The notes beneath the pieces are model-generated. The model made no database searches, was not told the DNA's origin, and worked only from the letters and a program-made list of their open reading frames with translations. The translations under genes were made by a program, and so were the position numbers. This document shows positions 1 through 6,546 of a stretch of 6,546 nt of DNA, in pieces. Source of the DNA: Prevotella sp. (GTDB lineage Bacteria; Bacteroidota; Bacteroidia; Bacteroidales; Bacteroidaceae); the NCBI GenBank assembly GCA_017623335.1, contig JAGAPI010000210.1, forward strand, positions 1 to 6,546, given 5' to 3'. Every line of letters starts with the position of its first letter. Positions within the stretch are counted from its first letter, which is position 1.

Positions 1-545
1 AGCACTTTCTCACCTGTAATCTGCCAGTGAATATATCCTGCAAGAGTGGTGAGGAAAGTGATGTCCTTCACATGCTCCTCGCCGTTGAGTATTGCCTGGT
101 AGAGATGTGAGATGCTCCAGCGCAGCGGGATGTTGAACACAAACAGCTCTGACAGTTCGGCGGCAGCCTTGGCTGTATTTGTGTTGCGCCATGTGCGGAA
201 AGGCACGAGAGTTTCTTTATAGAATCCGGAATCGTTGTCATTGAAAGCCATGTATCCGTGCATCATTGCGCTGATGCCGATGGCTGCAAGAGTCTCAATC
301 TCGATATCGTATTGTTCCCTGACGTTCTTGCGGAGATCGGCGTAGCAGTCCTGCAAGCCGCTCCATATCATGTCGATACTGTAAGTCCAGAGACCGTCAA
401 CGAGCTGGTTCTCCCACTCGTGGCTGCCCTGAGCTATAGGATTGTTGTGGGCATCAATGAGAACTGCCTTTATACGGGTAGAGCCAAACTCGATTCCGAG
501 AATGGCTTTACCTGTTTCTATTGTTGTTTTTGGATTTGATTGCAT
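1..545 (-). CDS. araB: FGGY-family carbohydrate kinase, probable L-ribulokinase (N-terminal part, cut by window edge)
   Basis: Only the first 181 codons plus two bases are present; the frame is still open at base 1, so the stop and the C-terminal ATPase lobe lie outside. By context it should phosphorylate L-ribulose to L-ribulose-5-phosphate in the cytoplasm, using ATP. Residues 17-31 form the FGGY phosphate-binding loop ([15 protein letters not shown]), with Glu19 where most family members have Asp. Further conserved-looking blocks are MHG at 95-97, PFRTWRN at 115-121 and [10 protein letters not shown] at 143-152. The MHG motif is xylulokinase-like and unlike E. coli AraB, so sequence alone would also allow xylulokinase. 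Its place 12 nt after the araA stop, as the only kinase seen beside araA and araD, favours ribulokinase. The ATG at 545 is the first in frame before the phosphate loop and follows an A-rich leader. Family assignment is secure; substrate is inferred. Confidence 0.88.
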   Translation of the reverse strand, partial: MQSNPKTTIETGKAILGIEFGSTRIKAVLIDAHNNPIAQGSHEWENQLVDGLWTYSIDMIWSGLQDCYADLRKNVREQYDIEIETLAAIGISAMMHGYMAFNDNDSGFYKETLVPFRTWRNTNTAKAAAELSELFVFNIPLRWSISHLYQAILNGEEHVKDITFLTTLAGYIHWQITGEKV

Positions 546-557
546 AACTTTCTTTTA

Positions 558-2099
558 TTACATGAGTGCCTTGTTAAGCATATAGTAAACCTCGTTGTTG
601 CGAAGCTGATTCTTGAATCCGATGGTTGTGGTGTTCTTGTCGATGCTGATGTGCTCGATGCCCACAATCTCGGCGAAGTCTTCCCAGTACTCAGCTGTGA
701 TGTCGTATGAGAATGCGCTGTGGTGAGTGCCGCCGGCAAGAATCCATGCGCCTGCGCCAATCTCGAATGTGGGCTGTGGAACCCAAAGGGCAGATGCAAC
801 AGGGAGCTTAGGCATTGGCTTCGGCTCGATGCACTCCACCTCGCTGGTAATCAGGCGCAGGCGGTTGCCGAGGTCAACGACTGTTGCCTTGATTCCCCGT
901 CCTGTCTTCGATGTGAACACAAGGCGTGCTGTTTGCTGCTTGCGTATGCCGATGCCGAGGAAGTGAACTTCGAGAGTAGGTTTGTCAACAGCGATGAGCG
1001 GACAAACCTCAAGCATGTGGCTCTGAAGGCTCGATGTGCAGTCGGCTGCGAAGTTGAGAGTATAATCCTCAAGGAACGAGCAACCCTTTTCAAGTCCCTG
1101 GTTCATTATCCACAGTGTGCGGTAGAGGCAGGCTGTCTTCCAGTCGCCCTCAGCACCGAATCCATAGCCCTCAGCCATGAGACGCTGTGAGGCGAGACCC
1201 GGAATCTGGTCGAAACCGCAGAAGTTAGGATCGTTGATGTCTGCGTCGCCGAGGTCATCGAAGTTAGTGGTAAAGGCTGTCGCGCCTTCGTCCTCAAGCA
1301 CACGGCGGAGAGCAATCTCAGCCTTGGCGGCATTCTTCACCTTTTCCCAATAAACCTCTTCGCCCGACTCGTCGATCTTGATTGTGTATGCCTTCTTGTA
1401 TTCCTCAACAAGTGCGTCAGCCTCGGCGTCGGTCACTTTCTTGAGATAATCCATGAGTGAAGACACTGGATAGTAGTCAACATGATAACCGAGACGCTGC
1501 TCAAACTCCACACGGTCACCATCGGTAACGGCAACGTTGTTCATGTTCATACCGAACATCAGACAGCGCACGTTATGGGCATCAGCCACACCGGCTGCAA
1601 CACGCGACCATACTGCAATCTGCTTCTGTACTTCCTCGCTCTTCCAGTAGCCTACGACAACCTTGCGTGGAACACGCATGCGGGTGCAGATGTGACCGAA
1701 CTCGATGTCACCATGGGCGCTCTGATTGAGGTTCATGAAGTCCATGTCGATGGTGTCCCAAGGAATCTCGGCATTATACTGTGTATGGAGGTGGAGCAGA
1801 GGCTTCTTGAGAGCCTGCAGACCCTTGATCCACATCTTGGCAGGTGAGAAGGTGTGCATCCATGTGATGATACCTATACATTTGTCATCGTTGTTGGCTG
1901 CCTTCATGATTGTCTCAACCTCAACGGAAGAGTTTGCTGTACCTTTATATACTACTTTTATTGGCAGGCTGCCAGATGCGTTGAGTCCGTCAACCATTTC
2001 CTTTGAGTGTCCGTCAACCTGTACCACTGCATCGCCTCCATAAAGAAGCTGTGCACCGGTGACAAACCAAATTTCGCTTTCTGAATAAATTTTGTGCAT
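558..2099 (-). CDS. araA: L-arabinose isomerase
   Basis: Cytoplasmic, metal-dependent aldose-ketose isomerase converting L-arabinose to L-ribulose, the first catabolic step inside the cell. The product is 513 aa, close to the roughly 500 aa usual for AraA, and starts with the characteristic MHKIYSESEIWFVTGAQ. Residues matching the known catalytic and Mn-binding set of E. coli AraA are visible: Glu317 in GAEGDWK, Glu344 in LEDYT, His361 in QSHMLEVCP and His460 in GTHHS. A longer frame begins at an ATG at 2150, but its 17 extra residues overlap the araD 3' end and are lysine-rich and unlike AraA, so the ATG at 2099 is chosen. It begins 13 nt after the araD stop and ends 12 nt before the kinase start, consistent with co-transcription. 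No Shine-Dalgarno sequence is visible; the leader is A-rich. The frame is intact. Confidence 0.97.
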   Translation of the reverse strand: MHKIYSESEIWFVTGAQLLYGGDAVVQVDGHSKEMVDGLNASGSLPIKVVYKGTANSSVEVETIMKAANNDDKCIGIITWMHTFSPAKMWIKGLQALKKPLLHLHTQYNAEIPWDTIDMDFMNLNQSAHGDIEFGHICTRMRVPRKVVVGYWKSEEVQKQIAVWSRVAAGVADAHNVRCLMFGMNMNNVAVTDGDRVEFEQRLGYHVDYYPVSSLMDYLKKVTDAEADALVEEYKKAYTIKIDESGEEVYWEKVKNAAKAEIALRRVLEDEGATAFTTNFDDLGDADINDPNFCGFDQIPGLASQRLMAEGYGFGAEGDWKTACLYRTLWIMNQGLEKGCSFLEDYTLNFAADCTSSLQSHMLEVCPLIAVDKPTLEVHFLGIGIRKQQTARLVFTSKTGRGIKATVVDLGNRLRLITSEVECIEPKPMPKLPVASALWVPQPTFEIGAGAWILAGGTHHSAFSYDITAEYWEDFAEIVGIEHISIDKNTTTIGFKNQLRNNEVYYMLNKALM

Positions 2100-2112
2100 A
2101 GTCAGTTTGTTT

Positions 2113-2805
2113 TTATTTTTTCTTTTGTCCGTAATATGCGTTTGGACCATGCTTGCGCATGTAGTGCTTCTCGATGAGCAACGGATTCATGGTTGTCTCA
2201 GGATTAACCATGAGACTCACAAAAGCCATCTTGGCACATTGTTCCATAACCTTGGCATTGTAGACAGCATTGGCTGGTGATGTGCCCCATGAGAAAGGAC
2301 CGTGATTCTTAACCAACACACCTGGAGTATGGTCAGGATTCATGCCTTCAAAGCGCTTTACTATCACTTCGCCTGTTTCTTTCTCATACTCTGCCATCTG
2401 GTCGGCAGTCATGTCGCCAGTGCAGGGGATTTCCTTGTAGAAGTAGTCGGCGTGTGTGGTGCCGATGTTTGGAATGTCCTTACCAGCCTGTGCCCACGCT
2501 GTGGCGTAGGTGGAGTGTGTGTGAACCACGCCCTTGATGTTTGGAAATGCCTTATATAATACAAGGTGTGTGGCAGTGTCGCTCGACGGGTTTAGGTCGC
2601 CTTCAACCACTTTGCCTGTTTCAAGGTCAACCACCACCATGTCGCTTGCCTTCATGTCATCATAGCTTACTCCTGACGGCTTTATCACTACAAGGCCTTT
2701 TTCACGGTCGATGCCCGACACGTTGCCCCACGTGAAGATAACCAACTCCTGCTTCACCAAGTCAAGGTTGGCCTGAAACACTTCTTGCTTTAATTCTTCT
2801 AACAT
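2113..2805 (-). CDS. araD: L-ribulose-5-phosphate 4-epimerase
   Basis: Cytoplasmic zinc enzyme of the class II aldolase/AraD fold. It epimerises L-ribulose-5-phosphate to D-xylulose-5-phosphate by retro-aldol chemistry and so joins arabinose breakdown to the pentose phosphate pathway. At 230 aa it matches the 231 aa E. coli enzyme and resembles it throughout: [11 protein letters not shown] at 25-35, KPSG at 42-45 and PSSDT at 73-77. The zinc ligands are His95 and His97 (VHTHS) and His168 (NHGPF). Asp76 and Asp120 (TTHADYFY) and the late tyrosine of the AYYGQ tail (Tyr225) match known catalytic positions. These features separate it from the fuculose/rhamnulose-phosphate aldolases of the same fold. 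It lies 16 nt after the regulator gene and 13 nt before araA. The start ATG at 2805 gives the expected N-terminus ([13 protein letters not shown]). Nothing is truncated or odd. Confidence 0.97.
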   Translation of the reverse strand: MLEELKQEVFQANLDLVKQELVIFTWGNVSGIDREKGLVVIKPSGVSYDDMKASDMVVVDLETGKVVEGDLNPSSDTATHLVLYKAFPNIKGVVHTHSTYATAWAQAGKDIPNIGTTHADYFYKEIPCTGDMTADQMAEYEKETGEVIVKRFEGMNPDHTPGVLVKNHGPFSWGTSPANAVYNAKVMEQCAKMAFVSLMVNPETTMNPLLIEKHYMRKHGPNAYYGQKKK

Positions 2806-2821
2806 AATTATAGTATTGTTT

Positions 2822-3493
2822 TTAAATTTTTGCCTTTTCTTTGTTGGTGCTTAAATTAAAACGGTAAAGGTATGCTCCCCGTTTTGAACTTTTCTTATCA
2901 ATCAAATCGGTGCGTTCCAGATAGTACATATCGTTGATGTATTTTCTGAAGTTGCGCTTGTCAAGTGTCTCGCCGCTAATGGCTTCATAGACTTTTTGAA
3001 GCTGGGTGAGAGTGAACAATTTTGGCAGAAGGCGAAAGCCGATTGGCTCATGCGATATTGTTTCACGCATCATTTTTCTTGCTTTCTGTATCATGTTGCG
3101 GTGGTCGGAGTAGAGTGGGGGAAGGCTATTTATTGCCATCCACTCCACTCCATGTTTCTCGCGCAGCTTCTCATCATAATCGTTCACATTGATAAGCGCA
3201 TAGTACACAATGGAGATAACCCGTTCACCCGGATCGCGATCAATGTTGCCGAAAGCTCCCACTTGACGTATGTACAGGTGGCGGAGTCCAGCAAGCTCTG
3301 TTAACACTCGGCTGGCGGCTTCATCAATGCTCTCATTGTTGTGTACAAATCCACCATATAATGACCATTCACCACGTCCCGGATCCATTTTCCGCTTGCC
3401 TATGAGTACTCGCAGCTCGCTGCCGTCAAAGCCGAATACGATGCAGTCGACAGACACCAGCATCCGGGGGTGTTCATGATAATATGATACCAT
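2822..3493 (-). CDS. araR: Nudix-domain / winged-helix transcriptional regulator of arabinose genes (AraR type)
   Basis: This 223 aa protein has an N-terminal Nudix fold (about residues 8-145) and a C-terminal winged-helix DNA-binding region (about 153-213, with a basic [13 protein letters not shown] wing). The Nudix box runs from Gly48 to Leu70. Gly48, Glu54 and Arg62 are kept, but the catalytic REUxEE core reads RVLTEL, so two of three glutamates (positions 63 and 67) are Val and Leu. Hydrolase activity is therefore unlikely. Nudix-wHTH proteins include NrtR and the Bacteroides arabinose regulator AraR, which is known to be released from DNA by L-arabinose; location inside this operon makes AraR the best call. 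The likely role is repression of the upstream promoter, including its own gene. It sits 51 nt after the symporter stop and 16 nt before araD; the 51-nt gap shows neither a hairpin nor a TTTG/TAnnTTTG pair. Its early codons include CGG, CGA, ATA and TTA, looking less biased than the enzyme genes, as is common for regulators. Confidence 0.92.
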   Translation of the reverse strand: MVSYYHEHPRMLVSVDCIVFGFDGSELRVLIGKRKMDPGRGEWSLYGGFVHNNESIDEAASRVLTELAGLRHLYIRQVGAFGNIDRDPGERVISIVYYALINVNDYDEKLREKHGVEWMAINSLPPLYSDHRNMIQKARKMMRETISHEPIGFRLLPKLFTLTQLQKVYEAISGETLDKRNFRKYINDMYYLERTDLIDKKSSKRGAYLYRFNLSTNKEKAKI

Positions 3494-3544
3494 TTTCTCT
3501 TTTTTAGTTCTTCCTTTTTATTGTGTTGTGTTTATCATCTCTTT

Positions 3545-5221
3545 TTACCAGAAGTAGTAGTAGAATGCTACTGTGATGGCAAGGATAATGCTGGTGTGGA
3601 TAATATCCCACTTGTTCCAGCTTGCGCGGGTCTCGGCACGCTGTTCAGGTGTGGAAGTACCAAATACGAGCCCTCTGATTTTCTCTTCTGAAGGAGCTTC
3701 TGTGACAAGGCTGACAATAATCACGACAAGGCAGCATACTACGAGCATAACGCCGCAGAAGTAGAGCCAGTTGAAATCGTAAAATATTGTCTTGAACCAG
3801 CTGTCGGAAGCATCGGTGGCGTTGGAGTAGTAAACCTTTGCGCCCAGACGGGTCAAACCAATAATCATACCAGAGAGCAGTCCCCACATACCGCCTTTTG
3901 CAGATGCACGTTTCCAGCAGATACCAAGAAGGAATGCTGATGCGATACCAGGAGCGAGCACAGACTGAACGTCCTGCAGATAGTTGTAGAGAACGTCGCC
4001 CACGCTCTTCATGATTGGAATCCAGAGGATGCCAAGAATCACGATTACCACAGTGGCTATCTGACCGATGGTCACGAGCTGCTTCTCAGGAGTATTGGGC
4101 TTGAAACGCTTATAGAAGTCAATGGTAAACAGCATTGCTGATGAGTTGAACAGCGATGCAAGTGATGACATGAGGGCTGCAAGAATACCGCAAACCACAA
4201 GACCCTTAACGCCTGCCGGCAGCAGTTTTGCCACAAGTGAAGGGAAGGCGGCGTCGGCACTTGGCAATACGTAAACCTCTCCGTTGAGTGTGATGCCGTT
4301 CTTCGACATTGCAAATGCAATCATACCAGGAATGAGGAACAGGAACACAGGCAGAAGCTTCAAGTATGCGCCGAAGATTGTACCGCGGCGGGCTTCCTTC
4401 TCATTCTTTCCTGAGAGCACACGCTGTACGATGAACTGGTCGGTACACCAATACCAGAAACCGATAACGGCGCTTCCTACGAGGGCACCGAGCCATGGGT
4501 AGTCTGGGTCGCGGAGGTCACGCATGAGATTGGTCATGTGATCACCATACTGATTTACCTCTACGGCGCTGCAGGTAGCCATCATTTCATCCCAGCCACC
4601 AAGGGCACGAAGACCGAGAACAAGGATAATCAGTGAACCGAGCAAAAGAATAGGTGTTTGAAGCACAGATGTGTAGAGCACGGACTTCATACCTCCGAAG
4701 ATGGTATAGAGAGCAGTGATTACCACCAGTCCGATGGCTGCAATCCAGAAGAAGTCGATGCCCCAAAGCTCCTTAATTCCAAATACCTGCTGGAACACCA
4801 AGCCGCCTGCATATACAGTTACGGCAACCTTTGTCAGCACATAGCTGATGAGTGAGATAACCGACAGTATTGTGCGGCTCTCAGGGTTGTAGCGGCGCTC
4901 CAGAAACTCCGGCATGGTGTAAACCATTGAGCGTGTATAGAATGGCACGAACACCCAGCCGAGAATAAGAATCATCCATCCCTGAATCTCCCAGTGTGCC
5001 ATAGCCATACCTGATGATGCTCCAGCTCCGGCAAGACCAATCAAGTGTTCTGAACCAATGTTTGAGGCGAATATTGACGCACCGATGGCAATCCATGTTG
5101 CATCCTTTCCTCCAAGAAAATAGTCGGCAGAGTCGTTATTCTTCTGACTGACAACCCAAACCACGATACCGATAAGTGCCAAGCAGAAGACACCAATCAC
5201 AATCCAATCTAATAATGCCAT
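3545..5221 (-). CDS. Sodium:solute symporter (SSS family, SGLT-like), probable L-arabinose importer
   Basis: A 558 aa inner-membrane protein of the solute:sodium symporter family, which couples sugar uptake to Na+ entry. About 14 hydrophobic segments can be traced, from residues 5-25 to the final one at 540-558, matching SGLT topology. Family blocks are GASIFASNIGSEHLIGLAG (47-65), the first broken helix, and HWEIQGW (76-82). Others are IFGGMKSVLYTSVLQTP (174-190), FWYWCTDQFIVQRVLS (255-270) and AALMSSLASLFNSS (348-361). The paired serines 352-353 match the Na+-site serines of Vibrio vSGLT; Asn54, Glu79 and Lys288 fall at positions corresponding to its sugar-contacting residues. The Ala-Leu-Met-Ser-Ser stretch and length support a sugar rather than proline or pantothenate carrier. 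Arabinose as substrate is inferred only from context between a mutarotase and araRDAB. The ATG at 5221 lies 37 nt after the galM stop and gives a direct run into the first helix. Confidence 0.93.
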   Translation of the reverse strand: MALLDWIVIGVFCLALIGIVVWVVSQKNNDSADYFLGGKDATWIAIGASIFASNIGSEHLIGLAGAGASSGMAMAHWEIQGWMILILGWVFVPFYTRSMVYTMPEFLERRYNPESRTILSVISLISYVLTKVAVTVYAGGLVFQQVFGIKELWGIDFFWIAAIGLVVITALYTIFGGMKSVLYTSVLQTPILLLGSLIILVLGLRALGGWDEMMATCSAVEVNQYGDHMTNLMRDLRDPDYPWLGALVGSAVIGFWYWCTDQFIVQRVLSGKNEKEARRGTIFGAYLKLLPVFLFLIPGMIAFAMSKNGITLNGEVYVLPSADAAFPSLVAKLLPAGVKGLVVCGILAALMSSLASLFNSSAMLFTIDFYKRFKPNTPEKQLVTIGQIATVVIVILGILWIPIMKSVGDVLYNYLQDVQSVLAPGIASAFLLGICWKRASAKGGMWGLLSGMIIGLTRLGAKVYYSNATDASDSWFKTIFYDFNWLYFCGVMLVVCCLVVIIVSLVTEAPSEEKIRGLVFGTSTPEQRAETRASWNKWDIIHTSIILAITVAFYYYFW

Positions 5222-5258
5222 GATTTAAATGTTTTTGTTTAGTATTTTGTTGTTGATT

Positions 5259-6422
5259 TTATTTCACAGAGAATTTGTATGCCACATGGCTGTAATATTT
5301 CTCGCCTGGCTTAAGATAAGGCTGAGGCCAGTCTTTCTTGTTTGGAGAATCGGGATATTTCTGGCTCTCCAGGCAAACGCTCACATGCTTAGGATACTTG
5401 ATGCCGTGCTTGCAGCTGATGCCAGTGCCCTGGAAGTTGCCTGTGTAGCACTGTACGCCAGGCTCATTTGTGAACATCTCCATGAATATGCCTGTCTTTG
5501 GTGAGTAGAGTGATGCGCACACCTGTGTGTCGTCGCCCTTGCCGTCCTTATATGTGTTCAGACACCAGTTGTGGTCGTAGCCTGTGGCATTCTTAATCTG
5601 CTGGAATGTTGTGTCTACGATGGTTTCTTGAATAGCGTGAGGTGTGCGGAAATCCATTGGAGTGCCTTCAACAGGCAGAATCTCACCAGTTGTCATGTAT
5701 GTGGCATCTGCTGGGGTATAGTTGTCGGCGTTGAGATAGAGCACCATGTCCATACCTTCCTGCGACGGGTCACCGTTCAGATTGAAATAGCTGTGGTTGG
5801 TCATGTTTATCACAGTCTCCTTGTCTGTTGTTGCCTCAAATACGATGTCGAGTGTGTTGTTGCTCAACAGTGTATAGGTGGTTGTGGCAGTCACGGTGCC
5901 GGGGAAGTTGTTGTCACCGTCTGGCGATACAATTGTGAGCTTCAGAGTAGAGTCGTTGGGCTGTTCTGCGTCATACACCTGATACATCCAGCCTGTAGGT
6001 CCGCCGTGCAGACAGTGTCCGAAGTTGTTTTTGGGCAGTTGATACTCTTTACCGTCAACGGTTATCTTGCCATCCTTTATGCGGTTTGCATAGCGTCCCA
6101 CAGATGAGCCATAATCGCTTGGCGAGTTCTTTATGTCGGCATACTGGGCTATATTGTCGTAGCCAAGCACCACGTCGGTTGGCTTACCGTCCTTGTCGGG
6201 TGTCATGATTGATACCACTCGGCCGCCAAAATTGGTGATGCAAACCTCCATGTCGCCGTTGGTGAGGGTGTACAGGGCAGTCTTTTTGCCGTTGATTGTT
6301 GAGTCAAACTTTGCAGGGTCAAGATTTGACATATTACCCTGCTGTGATTTTTCTCCACTTGCGCATGCTGCCATCATTGCTGCCATGCCAAGTCCTAAGA
6401 TTGAAGCTGTTAATTTTTTCAT
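5259..6422 (-). CDS. galM: Exported lipoprotein aldose 1-epimerase (mutarotase)
   Basis: Interconverts alpha and beta anomers of free aldoses. The 387 aa protein opens with a lipoprotein signal (MKK, hydrophobic residues 4-18, then MAAC), giving a lipidated Cys20 after cleavage by signal peptidase II. Residues after the Cys (ASGEKSQQ) lack an acidic cluster of the kind reported as a Bacteroidetes surface-export signal, so an outer-membrane anchor facing the periplasm is more likely than surface display. The galactose mutarotase fold spans about 45-387: Arg114 in GRYANRI, His139 in LHGG, His210 in NHSYFNL, Asp283 in GYDHNW and Glu352 in LESQKYPDSPN. His139, His210 and Glu352 correspond to the known substrate-binding and catalytic residues. 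First gene of the operon and directly before the symporter, it probably supplies the anomer the carrier takes; L-arabinose as substrate is inferred. The ATG at 6422 is fixed by the signal peptide. Confidence 0.94.
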   Translation of the reverse strand: MKKLTASILGLGMAAMMAACASGEKSQQGNMSNLDPAKFDSTINGKKTALYTLTNGDMEVCITNFGGRVVSIMTPDKDGKPTDVVLGYDNIAQYADIKNSPSDYGSSVGRYANRIKDGKITVDGKEYQLPKNNFGHCLHGGPTGWMYQVYDAEQPNDSTLKLTIVSPDGDNNFPGTVTATTTYTLLSNNTLDIVFEATTDKETVINMTNHSYFNLNGDPSQEGMDMVLYLNADNYTPADATYMTTGEILPVEGTPMDFRTPHAIQETIVDTTFQQIKNATGYDHNWCLNTYKDGKGDDTQVCASLYSPKTGIFMEMFTNEPGVQCYTGNFQGTGISCKHGIKYPKHVSVCLESQKYPDSPNKKDWPQPYLKPGEKYYSHVAYKFSVK

Positions 6423-6472
6423 TTTTAGTCTTATTTTTTAGTATTTTATGTTTCAGTTATGGTTTTCGTCGG

Positions 6473-6503
6473 TAAAATTACACTTTTTTTTTGAACTGAC
6501 AAA
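6473..6503 (-). promoter_or_regulatory. Bacteroidetes-type sigma-ABfr promoter of the arabinose operon
   Basis: Read on the minus strand, TTTG (6503-6500) is followed after exactly 19 nt by TAATTTTA (6480-6473). This matches the Bacteroidetes -33 TTTG / -7 TAnnTTTG pattern at every fixed position but the last base. Transcription would begin near 6466, giving a leader of about 44 nt that is A-rich, has no Shine-Dalgarno sequence and no evident hairpin, so no riboswitch or attenuator is seen. It is the only such pair found in any of the upstream gaps, suggesting it drives all six genes. The start site is predicted, not observed. Confidence 0.65.
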
Positions 6504-6504
6504 G

Positions 6505-6521
6505 AAAAAACTAAGTTTTTT
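6505..6521. promoter_or_regulatory. Perfect 17-nt palindrome next to the -33 box (candidate operator)
   Basis: AAAAAACT-A-AGTTTTTT has perfect 8-nt arms around one base. It ends one base from the predicted -33 TTTG (6500-6503). A dimeric repressor bound here would block RNA polymerase, so it is a good candidate AraR operator. A terminator for an upstream gene is less likely because the arms contain only one C or G each and no T tract follows the hairpin beyond its own arm. Binding is inferred. Confidence 0.45.
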
Positions 6522-6545
6522 ACAGTTTTAAGTGTATTTTTTACA
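6516..6545 (+). repeat. Direct repeat TTTTTTACA, two copies 21 nt apart
   Basis: The 9-nt word TTTTTTACA occurs at 6516-6524 and again at 6537-6545, an offset of 21 nt or two helical turns. The first copy shares its T run with the 17-nt palindrome and the second lies in the 15-nt inverted repeat, so the two candidate operators are related in sequence. The region is very AT-rich, which weakens the case for specific meaning. Confidence 0.5.
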
Positions 6546-6546
6546 C
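6532..6546. promoter_or_regulatory. Perfect inverted repeat GTGTA-N5-TACAC at the window end (candidate operator)
   Basis: Two 5-nt arms, GTGTA (6532-6536) and TACAC (6542-6546), flank TTTTT. Arm composition and the 10-nt spacing between arm centres (one helical turn) suit a homodimeric regulator. It lies about 66-80 nt upstream of the predicted transcription start, so it could serve AraR, a global activator, or an unseen upstream gene. Bases beyond 6546 are absent, so the repeat may be longer. Confidence 0.35.

Noticed and set aside
10..192. 60 aa minus-strand frame at the left edge
   Set aside because: It lies inside the FGGY kinase in another reading frame and has no recognisable protein features.
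720..1190. 156 aa plus-strand frame antisense to araA
   Set aside because: It mirrors a highly conserved stretch of araA including catalytic positions and shows no domain of its own.
2100..2150. Longer araA start at ATG 2150, adding 17 residues
   Set aside because: The extra residues overlap the end of araD, are rich in lysine and asparagine from the A-rich gap, and are not AraA-like; the family N-terminus begins at 2099.
2822..3493. Nudix gene as an ADP-ribose or NTP hydrolase
   Set aside because: Two of the three core Nudix glutamates are replaced and a winged-helix domain follows, so regulation is the better explanation.
5571..6107. 178 aa plus-strand frame antisense to galM
   Set aside because: It is the shadow of a well-conserved coding frame; its Cys/Val-rich composition reflects complementing galM codons and no promoter or known motif is seen.
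6423..6466. Riboswitch or attenuator in the leader of galM
   Set aside because: The predicted leader is only about 44 nt, A-rich and without complementary segments.
6505..6521. Palindrome as intrinsic terminator of an upstream gene
   Set aside because: Stem is almost all A:T with only one G:C pair per arm and a one-base loop, so it would not form a stable RNA hairpin; position at the promoter fits an operator better.
1..6546. Mobile elements, CRISPR arrays, tRNA or rRNA genes
   Set aside because: No transposase or integrase frame, no spaced repeat array and no RNA gene signature was seen; the window is almost fully covered by six metabolic genes.

Overview
The window carries one compact L-arabinose catabolic operon. 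All genes read on the minus strand, so transcription runs from the right end to the left. The organism is most likely a member of the order Bacteroidales (Bacteroides/Prevotella-like). Evidence for this is the promoter, which fits the Bacteroidetes -33 TTTG / -7 TAnnTTTG pattern, the A-rich gene leaders without Shine-Dalgarno sequences, a lipoprotein aldose epimerase next to an SGLT-type symporter, and a Nudix-type sugar regulator. Genus cannot be fixed from the sequence alone.

Layout in transcription order: promoter and candidate operators (about 6465-6546); lipoprotein aldose 1-epimerase, galM (6422-5259); SSS-family sodium:sugar symporter (5221-3545); Nudix/winged-helix regulator of the AraR type (3493-2822); L-ribulose-5-phosphate 4-epimerase araD (2805-2113); L-arabinose isomerase araA (2099-558); and the N-terminal 181 codons of an FGGY kinase, very probably the ribulokinase araB (545-1), cut by the window edge. 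Gaps between genes are 37, 51, 16, 13 and 12 nt. None holds a terminator-like hairpin or a recognisable second promoter, so a single transcript is the simplest reading. No stretch over 300 nt lacks a gene.

The genes make a complete route. The exported lipoprotein mutarotase should equilibrate sugar anomers outside the cytoplasm, and the symporter imports the sugar with Na+. AraA converts L-arabinose to L-ribulose, the kinase makes L-ribulose-5-phosphate, and AraD epimerises that to D-xylulose-5-phosphate for the pentose phosphate pathway. The regulator sits inside the operon, which would give autoregulation.

The system itself is not new: Nudix-fold AraR regulators of arabinose genes in gut Bacteroides are already described. 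The parts most worth a second look are the degenerate Nudix box (two glutamates replaced by V and L) and the unusually ordered promoter region. There, a perfect 17-nt palindrome abuts the -33 box, a perfect 15-nt inverted repeat lies further upstream, and three TTACA words are spaced 21 and 42 nt apart. All long open frames on the plus strand, and the minus-strand frames nested inside these genes, are antisense or out-of-frame shadows.
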